5,819 nt of DNA from Susulua sp964536195 (lineage in GTDB: Bacteria; Omnitrophota; Gorgyraeia; Duberdicusellales; 4484-171). The position numbers and the translations under genes are program-made. This document shows positions 5,680-5,819 of this stretch, piece after piece. The stretch is from contig CAZHVO010000065.1 in the NCBI GenBank assembly GCA_964536195.1, positions 1 through 5,819 on the forward strand, read 5' to 3'. The notes beneath the pieces are model-generated. The model searched no databases. It was not told where the DNA came from and saw nothing but the letters and a program-made list of their open reading frames with translations. Position 1 is the stretch's first letter. Each line of letters starts with the position of its first letter.

Positions 5680-5819
5680 TAACTTAAATCTCTTGTAAAT
5701 CTTATCTATGTTAGCTAAATAGGTATAAGGATTAAAAATCGCTTCTACCTCTGCTTTTTTCAAGAATTTTCTTATTTGGCTGGAAGCTATAGCCTCATCT
5801 CTAAAATTTGAACTCTTAT
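5674..5819 (-). CDS. purB: Probable adenylosuccinate lyase, C-terminal fragment (5' part outside window)
   Basis: Forty-seven codons are open from the window edge to a TAA at 5676-5674. The last part, AIFNPYTYLANIDKIYKRF, resembles the end of PurB proteins, where a phrase like (L)FDPxxYLxxVDxIFxR closes the C-terminal helical domain. The preceding IRKFLKKAEVEAIF also fits the family's helix leading into it. PurB cleaves SAICAR and adenylosuccinate, releasing fumarate, in the IMP and AMP branches. The catalytic residues lie outside the window, so the call rests on this short tail plus the setting beside purL, purM, purD and purE on the same strand. It is separated from purL by a promoter and attenuator, so the downstream genes can be controlled apart from it. 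A different fumarase-superfamily enzyme is the main alternative. Confidence 0.62.
   Translation of the reverse strand, partial: KSSNFRDEAIASSQIRKFLKKAEVEAIFNPYTYLANIDKIYKRFKLG

Overview
The window is a compact, minus-strand purine-biosynthesis cluster from a fairly AT-rich bacterium. Read in the direction of transcription (right to left), the order is: the 3' end of a probable adenylosuccinate lyase gene (purB), a 212-base regulatory gap, purL, purM, purD, purE, and the 5' part of a TsaC/Sua5-family threonylcarbamoyl-AMP synthase gene that runs off the left edge. Every gene lies on the minus strand, and no plus-strand gene is supported.

Region by region. 5674-5819 holds the last 47 codons of probable purB. 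5462-5673 holds a sigma70-type promoter (TTGACA, 16 bp, TATATT) followed by a leader. In the leader an early hairpin and a long intrinsic terminator ending in seven U residues share the same RNA segment, so they look mutually exclusive. This reads as a transcription attenuator in front of purL. purL, purM and purD are packed tightly (14-base gap, then a 4-base ATGA overlap). An 85-base gap then precedes purE and may carry a weak internal promoter. purE and the tsaC-like gene overlap by one base (TGATG).

How the genes work together. PurD makes glycinamide ribonucleotide, PurL makes FGAM from FGAR, PurM closes the imidazole ring to give AIR, PurE delivers CAIR, and PurB acts two steps later and again in AMP synthesis. 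PurL is the small, bacterial/archaeal type that normally needs separate PurS and PurQ partners. Neither is in the window, nor are purF, purN, purK, purC or purH. The downstream tsaC-like gene belongs to tRNA t6A modification, so its coupling to purE is a genomic association rather than an obvious pathway link.

Organism. Gene content and protein style (small PurL, SAHR-type PurE, recognisable Shine-Dalgarno sequences and sigma70 promoter) show a bacterium with moderately low GC. The lineage cannot be fixed from the sequence alone. An uncultured candidate-phylum bacterium is plausible, but that is a guess. The most noteworthy points are the purL leader attenuator, a PurE lacking the histidine found in the AAHLPG loop of class I enzymes, and a strongly basic PurM among otherwise acidic or neutral neighbours.
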